From: JASJBU01 sp965372385
Lineage (GTDB): Bacteria > Pseudomonadota > Gammaproteobacteria > Chromatiales > Chromatiaceae
Assembly (NCBI GenBank): GCA_965372385.1
Contig: CBDVCD010000003.1
Location: 1 to 38,978, forward strand
DNA: 38,978 nt
Direction of reading: 5' to 3'
The notes below the pieces were generated by a model that was given only the letters and a program-made list of their open reading frames with translations, had not been told where the DNA came from and did no database searches. Positions 7,796 through 17,248 of this stretch are shown here, one piece after another. The position numbers were made by a program, and so were the translations under genes. The first letter of the stretch is position 1; each line of letters begins with the position of its first letter.

Positions 7796-9313
7796 TTATT
7801 TGGCCAGATTGGCCACCCACTCTTCACTGGTCATGCGGGTGATATCAAGTACTGCGTCGGGATAGAGCCCGGTAAACAGGATCAGGGCTGCCATGACGGA
7901 TACCACCAGCAGCTCCCGTTGACGCAGATCCAGTGCGTCACCTACCACCGGGGATGTGATGGGGCCCAGGAAGGCGCGGCGGTAGATGCTGAGGAAATAT
8001 CCGGCCCCCAGCACTACACCGAACAGAGCGGCGAGGCCGGCGCCGGTATGCGTGGTCAGGGCGCTCATCAGCACCAGCAGCTCCGCCGGGAATCCATTGG
8101 TACCGGGTACGCCCATGCTGGCCAGACCAAATAGAAAGAAGAAAGCGGTCAATAGGGGCATCGATTGGGCCACGCCTCCCAGACTGACGATATCGGTGGA
8201 ACCGACCCGATGATGTAGAAAACCGGTGATGATGAAGATGCCGCCGGCGATCAGGGTGAAGTTGAGCAGATGGAACACCGCACCTTGGATACCCTGAATG
8301 TTGAAGGAGGCGATACCCAGCAGTACCAGGCCCACATGGCTGATACTGGAGTAGGCCAGCATGCGCCGCAGGTTGGTCTGGGCCAGCGCCAGGATGGCGC
8401 CATAGAGGATGCCGATCACCCCCAGCCCGGCCAATAACCAATGAAATTCCTGCGCGGCCGCCGGTGCTACCGGTACCACAAAGCGGATCATGCCATAGGC
8501 ACCCAGTTTGAGACCGGTCATCAATGCCGCGATGGTTGCGGGACCCTCCATTGTCACTACCGGCAGCCAGGTGTGGAGTGGGAAGATCGGGGTCTTGAAG
8601 GCGAAGCCAAGCAACAGCAGCATGAAGACCACCAACTGCATCTCCACGGGTAACGGATTACTCAGAATAGTCTGATAATCGAATACCAATCCCGCGGGCA
8701 CCTCAGCTCCCGCGGCAGCTGCCTGATTGAACGCCAGCAGGATAAAACCAAACAGCAGGGGTACACCGCCTACCAGCATCAACAGGGTGTATTTGACCGC
8801 GGCATAACGACGGTTCGGGCCTATACCCCAGAAGCTGATGAGAAAATAGAGTGGCACCAGGGTCAGTTCCCAGAACAGGAAGAAGAGCATGGTGTCCAGC
8901 GCGCAGAAGATGCCCAGGGTGGTACTCTCCAATAGCAGCAGCAAGGAAAAATAGAGCCGTGGCATGGTACGCACGCTGTTCCAGGAGGCGAGCACCACAC
9001 CGATAAAGAGCAGCACGGTCATCGGCAGAAACAACACCGAAAACCCATCGACACCGACCTGGTAGTGGATGTTGAGTGAGGGTATCCAGTTGTGTGTTTC
9101 CACCATCTGAAAACCAGCTTGATGCGGATCGAATCGAAACAGAATGGTGAGTGCCAGCAGCAGGTCGAACAGGGCCGTGCCCAATACAATCCAGCGTGCG
9201 GATTGGGTGCTGGGGGTCAGCCAGATCAACAGTGCTCCGAATGGCAGGGAGAGGATCAGCAGGCTGATTAGCGGAAATCCACCTAATGCAGCTTGTGTTG
9301 TTTCAACCATCAT
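7796..9313 (-). CDS. NuoM-like proton-translocating antiporter subunit of the DAB locus (last gene)
   Basis: Polytopic inner-membrane protein (505 aa, about 14 helices) of the Proton_antipo_M family shared by complex I NuoL/M/N, Mrp antiporters and DabB. The proton-path residues are present: Glu149 in LFWELTLVPL, Lys240 in FAFKTPIFPLHTWLP, and Lys269 in TGLKLGAYGM. It resembles NuoM more than NuoL. It is the last of five co-oriented genes, 30 bases after the divergent NuoM/N-like gene. No other complex I genes are near, so the context favours a role in the DabA-centred carbon pump rather than in NADH oxidation. The subunit role in that complex is inferred. Confidence 0.85.
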   Translation of the reverse strand: MMVETTQAALGGFPLISLLILSLPFGALLIWLTPSTQSARWIVLGTALFDLLLALTILFRFDPHQAGFQMVETHNWIPSLNIHYQVGVDGFSVLFLPMTVLLFIGVVLASWNSVRTMPRLYFSLLLLLESTTLGIFCALDTMLFFLFWELTLVPLYFLISFWGIGPNRRYAAVKYTLLMLVGGVPLLFGFILLAFNQAAAAGAEVPAGLVFDYQTILSNPLPVEMQLVVFMLLLLGFAFKTPIFPLHTWLPVVTMEGPATIAALMTGLKLGAYGMIRFVVPVAPAAAQEFHWLLAGLGVIGILYGAILALAQTNLRRMLAYSSISHVGLVLLGIASFNIQGIQGAVFHLLNFTLIAGGIFIITGFLHHRVGSTDIVSLGGVAQSMPLLTAFFFLFGLASMGVPGTNGFPAELLVLMSALTTHTGAGLAALFGVVLGAGYFLSIYRRAFLGPITSPVVGDALDLRQRELLVVSVMAALILFTGLYPDAVLDITRMTSEEWVANLAK

Positions 9314-9343
9314 TAAGTCCTAAATCTATCCAAATGCCTGTTA

Positions 9344-10867
9344 TCAGCTATGTGCGCCCTGCGCATAGAGCAAGCTCAAGCCTTCCAGAGACTTATCGAT
9401 CAGATCGAGCCAGGGTTCGGAGTAAAATCCGACACCCAGTAGCAGCAATATCATCACACCGGCGATCAGCCGTTCCGTACCAGTGGTCGGTGCGACGGCC
9501 TTGACTGGTTGTGTCTCGTCCTGATGCGCAAGAAATGCACGCTGAAAGGCCCAAAGCAGAAATCCCGCGGCGACTACGTTGCCCAGCGCCGCGGCGATGG
9601 TGACCAGGGCGCCAAAACGCCCGATAGCCGCCTCCAGGATCAGGTGGACCGCGTCGAAACCGGGCGTGCCAGGCATGCCCACGATCGACAGGCCGCCAAT
9701 GAAGAAGGCGATGCCGATCAGGGGAATACTGTCGAACAGGCCGCCCAGGCGGGTGAGCAGTACGGTACGGGTGCGCTGATAGACCATGCCGATCATGAAC
9801 AACAGCGTGGTGATGGCCAGCCCGAAGTCCAGGGTAAGCATAATGCTGCCCTGAAAGGCCGCATGGCTCAGGCTGAACAGCCCGATCACCAGCACGCTGG
9901 TATGGCTGATCACCGCAAAGGCGAGCAGGCGACGCAGGTTGACCTGCAACATGGCCAGCAGTGCCGCATAGAAAACCCCGGCCACGGCAAACGCGACCAC
10001 GAACTGATGCCACTGGATCACGGCCTCAGGCATCAATGGAAGCACGAAGCGCAACAGGCCATAGACCCCGACCTTGAGGCCGATGAGGAATACCGGGGCG
10101 ACCGCCAAGGTGCCGTGTTCCGCCACCTGTGGCAGCCAACCGTGCAGAGGAAACAGGGGTATACGTACCGCCAGCCCGTAAAAGAACAGAAAGAAGACGA
10201 CCGACTGAATGCCCGGAGCAATCGGGGTTTCGGCCAGACGTAACAAGTTGAAGGTCCATTCTCCGCCGCTGGCGTCGGCATGGTTCCAGCCCAGCATGAT
10301 CACGCCCACGAACAGCAGCAGGATGCCGGTACCGACAAACTGATAGTAGCGGGCCTTGGCGGTCTCACTGTCCGGTGAGGTGGTCCAGCGGGAGATGAGA
10401 AAACCCAGCAGTCCCACCTCGATAGTGGAGGCCAGGGTGAACCAGAGCAGATCCACCGAAGCGAACATGCTCATCAGGGTCGCCTGCACCGCGAACACCA
10501 CCGGTAGGAGCAGGGAGCGGGGGCGCAGATCCCGCACCTCCGCATAGATGATGACCAGCAGGCTGAGAACTGCGGTCAGCAGCATGAAAAGCACGCTGAT
10601 GCCATCCACCGCGGCGTGATAGGTCAGCAGCGGCAGGATCTCCAGCTTTTCCGCAAACTGCATGGCGCCCAGTTGAGAGTCGAATTTGTTCAGCAACAGG
10701 ACGGTCAGTAATAGCTCCATGACGGCCAGCGCGATGCCCACCGGCAACAGCAGACGCTTATCGCGCAGGGTGAGAATGAGCAGCATCGCTACCAGAGGCA
10801 GCAGCTGCAGGCCGGCCAGAATCGGATAACTCGATTGTGCGGTCCAGTGAATTTCGTTGATGACCAT
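9344..10867 (-). CDS. Divergent NuoM/NuoN-like antiporter subunit of the DAB locus
   Basis: Polytopic membrane protein (507 aa) of the Proton_antipo_M family. Aligned by eye with its neighbour at 7796-9313, the conserved helix-5 Glu is Thr148, with a Glu two residues on at 150. The conserved helix-7 Lys is Arg235 in AVRIPLFPLHGWLP; Lys265 in LIGLKVGVYG is kept. These are the residues whose loss impairs proton pumping in complex I subunits. It may therefore be a structural or altered-specificity subunit. It starts 11 bases after the NuoL-like gene and is clearly co-transcribed. Its overall helix pattern is intact, so it is not a pseudogene. Confidence 0.8.
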   Translation of the reverse strand: MVINEIHWTAQSSYPILAGLQLLPLVAMLLILTLRDKRLLLPVGIALAVMELLLTVLLLNKFDSQLGAMQFAEKLEILPLLTYHAAVDGISVLFMLLTAVLSLLVIIYAEVRDLRPRSLLLPVVFAVQATLMSMFASVDLLWFTLASTIEVGLLGFLISRWTTSPDSETAKARYYQFVGTGILLLFVGVIMLGWNHADASGGEWTFNLLRLAETPIAPGIQSVVFFLFFYGLAVRIPLFPLHGWLPQVAEHGTLAVAPVFLIGLKVGVYGLLRFVLPLMPEAVIQWHQFVVAFAVAGVFYAALLAMLQVNLRRLLAFAVISHTSVLVIGLFSLSHAAFQGSIMLTLDFGLAITTLLFMIGMVYQRTRTVLLTRLGGLFDSIPLIGIAFFIGGLSIVGMPGTPGFDAVHLILEAAIGRFGALVTIAAALGNVVAAGFLLWAFQRAFLAHQDETQPVKAVAPTTGTERLIAGVMILLLLGVGFYSEPWLDLIDKSLEGLSLLYAQGAHS

Positions 10868-10878
10868 CGTAAGAATTT

Positions 10879-12444
10879 CTAAATAATGACCGCGAAGGTG
10901 GCCATGACAAACAACAGCAGATAACGGGGATGGCCGAGCAGCTCTTCAACCTTCTGCAAGTGACCGCCAATCCGATGGATGGTATTGATCAGCCCCTCAC
11001 CACCACCTTTGAGCACCAGCTGCTCCTCGAACCAATGCAGCAGACTGGCGATACTCTCCATCAGCTTGCCCGCGATACCCTCTCCCTGACCCACGTCACC
11101 CTCAGCCAGACGGCTGAATCCGCGTTTTTTCGACTCCCACTCCGCCAGGGAGGTAACCGCGTTGGCGCGGGCCGGCAGGCCGACCAGGGGTACGATAATC
11201 CGCTCGTCGAAGGTCTGGGTCTCCCGGGCCAGTGCCCTGGTTGGTTGGGTCACCAGCCAATCACCCAGGGGGTCGAGCCAGAAGCGGTTGAGCGCCGCGG
11301 TATAGAGCCAGCGCTGTTTGGCCAGCCAGGCCGGAACAGGACGGGTGGCGTGTGACATCAGATGCATATGGGCTGGCGAGCTGAGGAACTGATAGGCGCG
11401 CCAGATGGCGTGAATCACCAGATGCACAGTTGCCAGTTCGAACAGACCCAGGCCACACTCCAGGAACATCAGCCCGACCTGGGCGGTGGTGGAGAACATC
11501 AGGGTGCTCTTCACATCGGTCTGCACCAGGCTGACGAGATAACCATACAAGGCAGTCAGCAGGCCAAACAGCACCAGCAGCACCATCATCAGCGGCGCCT
11601 GTTGAAATACCGGTTCCAGGCGAATCACCAAGTAGACCCCGGCATGCACCATCAGTGAGCCATAGAAAACCGCGCTCGATGGGGTCGGTCCCTCCAGGGC
11701 GCGGGCCATCCAGGGTGCAAACGGCACTTGGCCGGATTTGGCCAGGGCGGCAAGCAGAAAACCCAGTGCCAGCAGATCGAGTGAGAGGATGGACATGGAA
11801 CCCGCCGCGGAATAGAGAGAGGGCCACTCCACGTCACCCACCCAGTAGAAGGCGAGGAAGATACCCAGGATAAACCCGGCATCGCCGATACGGTTGGTGA
11901 CAAAGGCCCGGGTGGCGTTATCGCCGGCGGTGGGCCGTTCGATCGCATAGCCGATCAGCAGATAGGAGCTGACCCCGGCCAGCTCCCAACCTACGAAGAC
12001 CATCGCGATATTGCCGCCCATCACGATTAGCAGCATCGCTGACATGAACAGGCTGAGAATCATAAAAAAGCGCTGGAAGCCTGGTTCCCGGTGCATGTAG
12101 TTGACCGAGAAGCGCAAGGTGATCAGCGCAATGGTGGCGATCAGGGTCATCATGACCAGACCCAGGGTATCCAGGGTAAAGCTGATCTGAATGGCGAACT
12201 CACCACTGCTGAGCCACTCGGCAACCTGGATCTGGCCTGGAGCCGCACCCTGCAGCAGACTGCCGATATCGATGACCAGCACCAACAGCCAGGATAGCAA
12301 CCCGGCTCCCAGGGCTACCTGGGCGGTCTGGCGCTCCCCCGCTTCACCCCGATTGTGGGCAAAGATGTAAGTGAGGCCGATCCAGGCAACCGCCAAGAGC
12401 GGCAGCAGGGGTATCAACCAGACGAAGTGAGCAAGCTCAGGCAT
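10879..12444 (-). CDS. dabB: DabB/NuoL-like cation-transporting subunit paired with DabA
   Basis: Polytopic membrane protein (521 aa), probably the partner of DabA that couples ion flow to CO2 hydration. NuoL-type motifs are present: Glu154 in FVGWELAGVSSYLLIGY, Lys236 in ALAKSGQVPFAPWM, EGPTPSSA at 251-258, and Lys312 in QTDVKSTLMFSTTAQVG. In HAIWRAYQFLSSP an Arg (349) occupies the place where NuoL has a conserved Lys. A soluble or amphipathic region of about 130 residues (375-500) precedes a last hydrophobic segment. Its ATG overlaps the dabA stop codon by eight bases, which implies translational coupling and a fixed DabA:DabB ratio. The name dabB rests on family membership and this coupling. 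Confidence 0.82.
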   Translation of the reverse strand: MPELAHFVWLIPLLPLLAVAWIGLTYIFAHNRGEAGERQTAQVALGAGLLSWLLVLVIDIGSLLQGAAPGQIQVAEWLSSGEFAIQISFTLDTLGLVMMTLIATIALITLRFSVNYMHREPGFQRFFMILSLFMSAMLLIVMGGNIAMVFVGWELAGVSSYLLIGYAIERPTAGDNATRAFVTNRIGDAGFILGIFLAFYWVGDVEWPSLYSAAGSMSILSLDLLALGFLLAALAKSGQVPFAPWMARALEGPTPSSAVFYGSLMVHAGVYLVIRLEPVFQQAPLMMVLLVLFGLLTALYGYLVSLVQTDVKSTLMFSTTAQVGLMFLECGLGLFELATVHLVIHAIWRAYQFLSSPAHMHLMSHATRPVPAWLAKQRWLYTAALNRFWLDPLGDWLVTQPTRALARETQTFDERIIVPLVGLPARANAVTSLAEWESKKRGFSRLAEGDVGQGEGIAGKLMESIASLLHWFEEQLVLKGGGEGLINTIHRIGGHLQKVEELLGHPRYLLLFVMATFAVII

Positions 12445-15400
12445 GGGTCGCGACCTCAGGCTGTTTCAAGAGCACCGGTTTGAGTGGCTCCATATGACCG
12501 GCGTACCAGTCGCGGGATTGGTCGACCGTGGGCATCTCGCTGACCTGTCCGGACCACTCTACCCAACCCCTGTCGGGGTAGAAGACATCGATGCGCTCGC
12601 TGTCCGGATCCTTGGCGCTGAGCAGCAGCCAACCCTTGCCAACCAGCTCCTGCAACGGGGGTTGGCGCAGGTAGATCTCGGTCAGCAGATCGATCTTGGC
12701 CTCCACGATGACCTGCAGCCGCATCGCTTCATGCACCTCGATCATCTGCCGGGGCAGACCGGTGCGCAGATCCGAGCTGGTTCCCTCCATCACGCCGAAC
12801 AGACCGGTGATGTTGTGCAACACCTTGGTGCCACAGCCATACTGATCGTTGTTCACGGTGGAGAAGTAGTACTCCAGGCTGATGCCGGCGCCGACCGGGC
12901 CATTGGCCAGCAGCAGTCGTTCGATGATCTGGCCGGTCGGGTCCTTGGTCGGATCATAGGAGATGAGAAACAACCGGCGGTCGAAGAAGGCCCCCTGGGT
13001 GGCGGAACGCCGCCCGATGAAGGCCGCGGCGTTGGTCGCATGCCCCAGTTCAGGGCGGGCCTGGCTGAAGTCGCTGGCACGACCCTGAATGTGTCGCAGG
13101 GCCTGCTCACGCCCCGGTTTCTTCGGTGCGGAGAAGAACTTGCGGCAGCGTTCGTGGGCGGATTCGTGGCAGGCGTCATCCACGTCAAGCTGGATGCGGG
13201 TGAGTTCCGCGTGATGGGTCCGGGGCACCTGATCCAGATCGAACCAATCGATATGTTCGTTGCAGGTATTGTGGAAGGCGCCAATGAACCAGCAATCATC
13301 AGGAATCGTAATGCCACGTTCCCGCAGCATCCCGCGTACCTCGGGACGATTGGCGATGGCGGCGAGAATGCGTGCATTCGGCCCACTGTGACGGCCGCTG
13401 CAGGCGCCGCAGTCATAGGCCGCACGATGCGGGTTGTTCTCGCTGCTGGAACCGTGTCCCATGATGATGGGCAGGCGGGAGAAGCCGTCCACCAGGCCGA
13501 TGTTCTGCAGGAAGGTCTCCAACCGATCGGTCTGCTCAGTGGCGGAGAAGCCGAGGCGGTTGTGTTCGATGCTGCCCTCCGGTGCATCCGGTGCGGCATC
13601 GATGGCGATATCGGTGGGTACCCGCAGCTCATAGTTGTCACGCAGTCTGGCGGAGAGTTGGCCGAGTTTGAGGGGTGCCAACACCTTGGCTGCCAGCACG
13701 CCCAGTGCGACGGGGGCCGCCAGGGTCATGATGAAGGTGGAGGTCAGCAGGTTGCGCCGGGTCTCCTGGTGCAGCAGATCCTTCAGCCAGAGACGTCTCT
13801 TACGCTGCAACTTGTGTCGTTTTGCCAGGGACTCGACTGCCGGCTTGGCCGACTCCCGGATCTCGTGGGTCGGTACCATCACCACCGGACAGAGCCCACT
13901 GATCTTCTCATCGTCCAGGCCACGCCAGTTGTGCGGAACATTGTAGTGGGCGGCGGCACCGAAGGTTTCAATCAGCGGATTGATCACTTCGAGATGACGA
14001 CGGATGGACTCTTCCCGCTCGTCCATGCACCAGACGATCTGCGCGGCAGGGCGCTTGTCGCGGGTCTTCCAGCGACCGCGGCCCTCGTTGCTGACAATGG
14101 CTTCGAAGAGCTGTTCCCGGTAGTGACGCTCATAGGCCTGCAGCCAGAGAAAACCGGCCTTCTCTGGAGTCAACAGGCTCAGGCAGGCAAAGATACTGTC
14201 GAGTTGTGGCGGGTCGAGACTTCTGATTTCCGCGCCACTCAGACCCAGATGCTGGGCGAGACGAAACAGGCGCCAGCCACTGCGATAGACGCTGTAGCCG
14301 ACGGGACGGTCGGCGGAGGGGCTGTGACGCCAGGTCCAGATCATATCCGCCACCTGGCGCCATTGCCGGTACTCTTCCGCCTGGGCCAGGGGTTGATTCA
14401 CCAGGCGCTGGGCCTGACTGATCAGGTACTCCGGCAGGCGCTGATTGTTGAGTGCGTCCCGCACCATGAATTCGGAGCGATAACGGCGGAAATGCCAGCG
14501 CAACATATCGAGACTGGGGGCGACCTGCCAATGCAGCCGGCTTACCTGCTGAGCAAACAGCCGTTCCATTACCAGGCGAACCGCCAGGTAATCGAGCATA
14601 TCCACCGGCACATTGTCGAACCCCTCGTAGCCCGGGTGCTGGTGACGCCAGAAGAACATCCCCGACCAGCCAGGCAATTCCAGGGCGAGCTGCTGCAGAT
14701 AGCCTTCCCAGCGTTCCTGCGGCAGTTGCAGACGCTGCAGTTCGGAGATCAGGGTCTCCATCGGTTCCTCATCCAGGATGCTGATCTCATCCAGCCATTC
14801 GGGAATATCGTTTGAGAGGCCTGTCAGATCCAGGGTGGCGCTGCGCCGCCAGCTGGCGTAGAAACCTTCGGCTCGATCCGGGGTATGCCAGGCGGCCATA
14901 CCCTGGTCCAGATAGTTGGCGATATGCCGAATGATCAAAGGTCGGATCTTCTCCAACAGATCCTTGCCCGTCAGATGCAACAGCAGACCGCGCAGGGTGA
15001 TATCGCGGCCCACCCGCGCCAGCAACCGGTCAAGGGACTTGCCCGCCTCCTTGCGGATGGCGACGTGGCCGCCTCCGATTGATTCCTCGCTCTCGGTCAG
15101 GCGGCTCAACATCCGTTCCGCCTGTTCCGGAGAGAGATCCATCAGCTCCTCCGGGTGCAGCATGTTGAATTCCAGCTTCAGGGTTTCGAGACAACCCGAC
15201 CAGAGGTCGGCAATGGCCTCGGCCTCGTTGTTGAGTCCCTGACGGGCGGCCGACTCCATGAGCCGTTGACGGGAGGTTTTGTCCACATCGGGCTGGAATC
15301 TCGAGAAGGCCTGCATCTCCTCTATTTGCCAGTTGAGCTGACAGCCAGTGACCTGTTTCAAAGGATGGATCAGCGCGGCAATGATGACATCACCTCGGCT

Positions 15401-15733
15401 GATGGTGCCGGCGATCTCCTCGATGATGACCTCCTGGGGCTCGAGGTCCGGTGTCTCGTCGATGACCTGCCGCAGGTCCTGGCGGGTGATGCGTCCCGCC
15501 TGGTAGAACTCCCGAAAGCGCTCCGGCGGCAGGTAGCCATGGGCGCCTGTAATGCGTTCCGCTTCCGCCAGGGCTTCAGTGAAACCCAGGTGCTGGAAGC
15601 CATGCAGGGTATTGTGGTGGACGAAATCCTTGATCGGCGCCTGCCCAGGCAGTACATGCTCGAAGTGGTGAATGGAGCGGCGCAGGCGTTCGCGGATGTC
15701 GCCGGGTTCCTCTCTATTGTGGTTTTCAGACAC
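12437..15733 (-). CDS. dabA: DabA, probable inorganic carbon (CO2 hydration) subunit, DUF2309
   Basis: Large cytoplasmic, membrane-associated zinc protein (1098 aa) of the DUF2309/DabA family. The Halothiobacillus DabA-DabB pair is known to drive energy-coupled one-way hydration of CO2 to bicarbonate at a beta-carbonic-anhydrase-like site. All four expected zinc-site residues are visible: Cys569 and Asp571 in IVWCMDERE, His760 in IIMGHGSSS, and Cys775 in AAYDCGACSG. The Cys-x-Asp and His-(14 residues)-Cys spacings are as expected. The start is a GTG with AAGGA eight bases upstream, 12 bases after the preceding NuoM-like gene. The 3' end overlaps the NuoL-like start. It is longer than the roughly 830-residue Halothiobacillus form, but this larger size is common in the family. 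Confidence 0.93.
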   Translation of the reverse strand: MSENHNREEPGDIRERLRRSIHHFEHVLPGQAPIKDFVHHNTLHGFQHLGFTEALAEAERITGAHGYLPPERFREFYQAGRITRQDLRQVIDETPDLEPQEVIIEEIAGTISRGDVIIAALIHPLKQVTGCQLNWQIEEMQAFSRFQPDVDKTSRQRLMESAARQGLNNEAEAIADLWSGCLETLKLEFNMLHPEELMDLSPEQAERMLSRLTESEESIGGGHVAIRKEAGKSLDRLLARVGRDITLRGLLLHLTGKDLLEKIRPLIIRHIANYLDQGMAAWHTPDRAEGFYASWRRSATLDLTGLSNDIPEWLDEISILDEEPMETLISELQRLQLPQERWEGYLQQLALELPGWSGMFFWRHQHPGYEGFDNVPVDMLDYLAVRLVMERLFAQQVSRLHWQVAPSLDMLRWHFRRYRSEFMVRDALNNQRLPEYLISQAQRLVNQPLAQAEEYRQWRQVADMIWTWRHSPSADRPVGYSVYRSGWRLFRLAQHLGLSGAEIRSLDPPQLDSIFACLSLLTPEKAGFLWLQAYERHYREQLFEAIVSNEGRGRWKTRDKRPAAQIVWCMDEREESIRRHLEVINPLIETFGAAAHYNVPHNWRGLDDEKISGLCPVVMVPTHEIRESAKPAVESLAKRHKLQRKRRLWLKDLLHQETRRNLLTSTFIMTLAAPVALGVLAAKVLAPLKLGQLSARLRDNYELRVPTDIAIDAAPDAPEGSIEHNRLGFSATEQTDRLETFLQNIGLVDGFSRLPIIMGHGSSSENNPHRAAYDCGACSGRHSGPNARILAAIANRPEVRGMLRERGITIPDDCWFIGAFHNTCNEHIDWFDLDQVPRTHHAELTRIQLDVDDACHESAHERCRKFFSAPKKPGREQALRHIQGRASDFSQARPELGHATNAAAFIGRRSATQGAFFDRRLFLISYDPTKDPTGQIIERLLLANGPVGAGISLEYYFSTVNNDQYGCGTKVLHNITGLFGVMEGTSSDLRTGLPRQMIEVHEAMRLQVIVEAKIDLLTEIYLRQPPLQELVGKGWLLLSAKDPDSERIDVFYPDRGWVEWSGQVSEMPTVDQSRDWYAGHMEPLKPVLLKQPEVATHA

Positions 15734-15745
15734 CGATGAATTCCT

Positions 15746-17248
15746 TTAGAGATGGTTTGCGAAGGTTTGGCTCAATTGTGTCACCGAGGCGGAAAAGATC
15801 TCCAGCACCGGGGCCGGAAAGATCCCGAGCAGGATGATCCCGGCAGTGAGGCTGCCGGCTGCCACCATCTCCATGGGACGTAGATCGTCCACTTTCGTCA
15901 TGCGACTGCGTACCGGGCCGGTAAACAGCCTGCCGATGGTACGAATGGCGTAGGCGGCACTGATGATGATGCCAAAACTCAGCACTACCACCAGCCAGCC
16001 CCAGCGTTGAAAACCGCCGATGAGCGTATGCAGTTCGGCGACAAAGCCCACCGTGCCGGGCAGGCCGACGGCGGCGATAAAGGCCAGGCTGGTGAAGAAG
16101 GCGAAGCGGGGCGTGACCCGGACCAGCGAACTGTAGTGATTGATGTTGCGGGTGTGGGTGCGCTCATAGAGCAGCCCGATCAGCAGAAAGGTGACCCCAG
16201 CCACCAGTCCGTGGGCCACCATCTGCATCACCGCTCCGGTGAGGCCGGATAGATTCAGGGTGGCTATGCCCAGCAGGACGACCCCCATGTGACTGACCGA
16301 AGAGTAGGCGACCATGGCCTTCAGATCCCACTGGCGCCAGGCCAGTAGACCACCGTAGATCAGGCTGATCAGAGCCAGGGTGACCAGTACGCCCTGCAGG
16401 GAGATGACCGCTTCGGGCAACATCTGCGCCGCCCGAATCAGGCCATAGGAGCCCATCTTCAGCAGAATGCCAGAGAGCAGGATGCTGATCGGGCTGGGGG
16501 CCTCCACATGGGCCAGGGGCAGCCAGCCGTGGATCGGGAAGATCGGCATCTTGACGCCGAAGCCGATGAGAAACCCGAGGAAGATCAACAGTTGCTTGTG
16601 TTCGGAGAGGGATTTCGCCCCATTACTCATCTGCTCCATGGCGAAGGAGTGCCCCGGCACTGCGTCGAACAGCACCAGCAGGCTGAGTAGCATGAAGACC
16701 GAGCCGCCCATGGTATAGAGCACGAAATTGAGTGCTGCGCCTTGACGGTTTTTGCCGCCCCAGCGGCCGATGAGAAAGAACAGGGGGATCAGGGTCAGTT
16801 CCCAGAAGACATAGAAGAGCGACCAGTCCTGGGCCATGAAGACCCCGAGCATGGCGGATTCCAGCACCAGCACCAGCATGTAGTAGCCCTTCACCTGCTT
16901 CTTGATACTGGCGGAGGCGAGCAAGGACACGAAACAGAGCAAGGTCGCCAGCAGCAGCATGGTGAGGGCGATGCCGTCGATGCCAACCGCATAGGAGGTG
17001 CCGAGCCTGGGGTTCCAGGGCACCACTTGCATGAGCTGAATGGCGGGATTCGTGGTGTCGAAGGTAGCCAGCAGACGCCAGGAGAGCAGCATGGCCAGAG
17101 CGGAACCGAACAGAGCGATACCCCGGATCAGACGCTCATTCTGTATCGGTAGCAACGCCAGAAGTACCGCGGTAGCGACCGGCGTTATCAGCAGTTGAGT
17201 CAGTAACCCCATGCCAGACCCATTCTCAGGTGAGGCGAACAGGCTCAT
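15746..17248 (-). CDS. NuoM-like proton-translocating subunit, first gene of the DAB operon
   Basis: Polytopic inner-membrane protein (500 aa) closely resembling complex I NuoM. It has Glu150 in FYVFWELTLIPLFFLIG, Lys233 in GVKMPIFPIHGWLPLAHVEAP, and Lys264 in ILLKMGSYGL, so the proton half-channel looks functional. It is the promoter-proximal gene of the five-gene minus-strand DAB operon, only 12 bases upstream of dabA. The start is either ATG at 17248 or ATG at 17212; neither has a strong ribosome site, and the shorter form removes a polar N-terminus that NuoM proteins normally lack. Placing a NuoM-like gene directly before dabA recalls the NdhD3/NdhF3/CupA CO2-uptake module of cyanobacteria. 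Confidence 0.87.
   Translation of the reverse strand: MSLFASPENGSGMGLLTQLLITPVATAVLLALLPIQNERLIRGIALFGSALAMLLSWRLLATFDTTNPAIQLMQVVPWNPRLGTSYAVGIDGIALTMLLLATLLCFVSLLASASIKKQVKGYYMLVLVLESAMLGVFMAQDWSLFYVFWELTLIPLFFLIGRWGGKNRQGAALNFVLYTMGGSVFMLLSLLVLFDAVPGHSFAMEQMSNGAKSLSEHKQLLIFLGFLIGFGVKMPIFPIHGWLPLAHVEAPSPISILLSGILLKMGSYGLIRAAQMLPEAVISLQGVLVTLALISLIYGGLLAWRQWDLKAMVAYSSVSHMGVVLLGIATLNLSGLTGAVMQMVAHGLVAGVTFLLIGLLYERTHTRNINHYSSLVRVTPRFAFFTSLAFIAAVGLPGTVGFVAELHTLIGGFQRWGWLVVVLSFGIIISAAYAIRTIGRLFTGPVRSRMTKVDDLRPMEMVAAGSLTAGIILLGIFPAPVLEIFSASVTQLSQTFANHL

Noticed and set aside
9509..10243. Plus-strand ORF of 244 codons opposite the divergent NuoM/N-like gene
   Set aside because: Antisense shadow with skewed Gln/Arg/Asp content and no ribosome site or conserved domain.
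7796..12444. Interpretation as part of a standard complex I (nuo) operon
   Set aside because: No nuoA-K or hydrophilic NADH-arm genes are present, and dabA sits inside the cluster with an overlapping NuoL-like gene.
12443..14815. Long plus-strand ORF (790 codons) opposite dabA
   Set aside because: It lies wholly antisense to the intact, motif-complete dabA gene, is rich in Gln/His/Gly/Leu with no recognisable domain, and is explained by the high-GC codon use of dabA.
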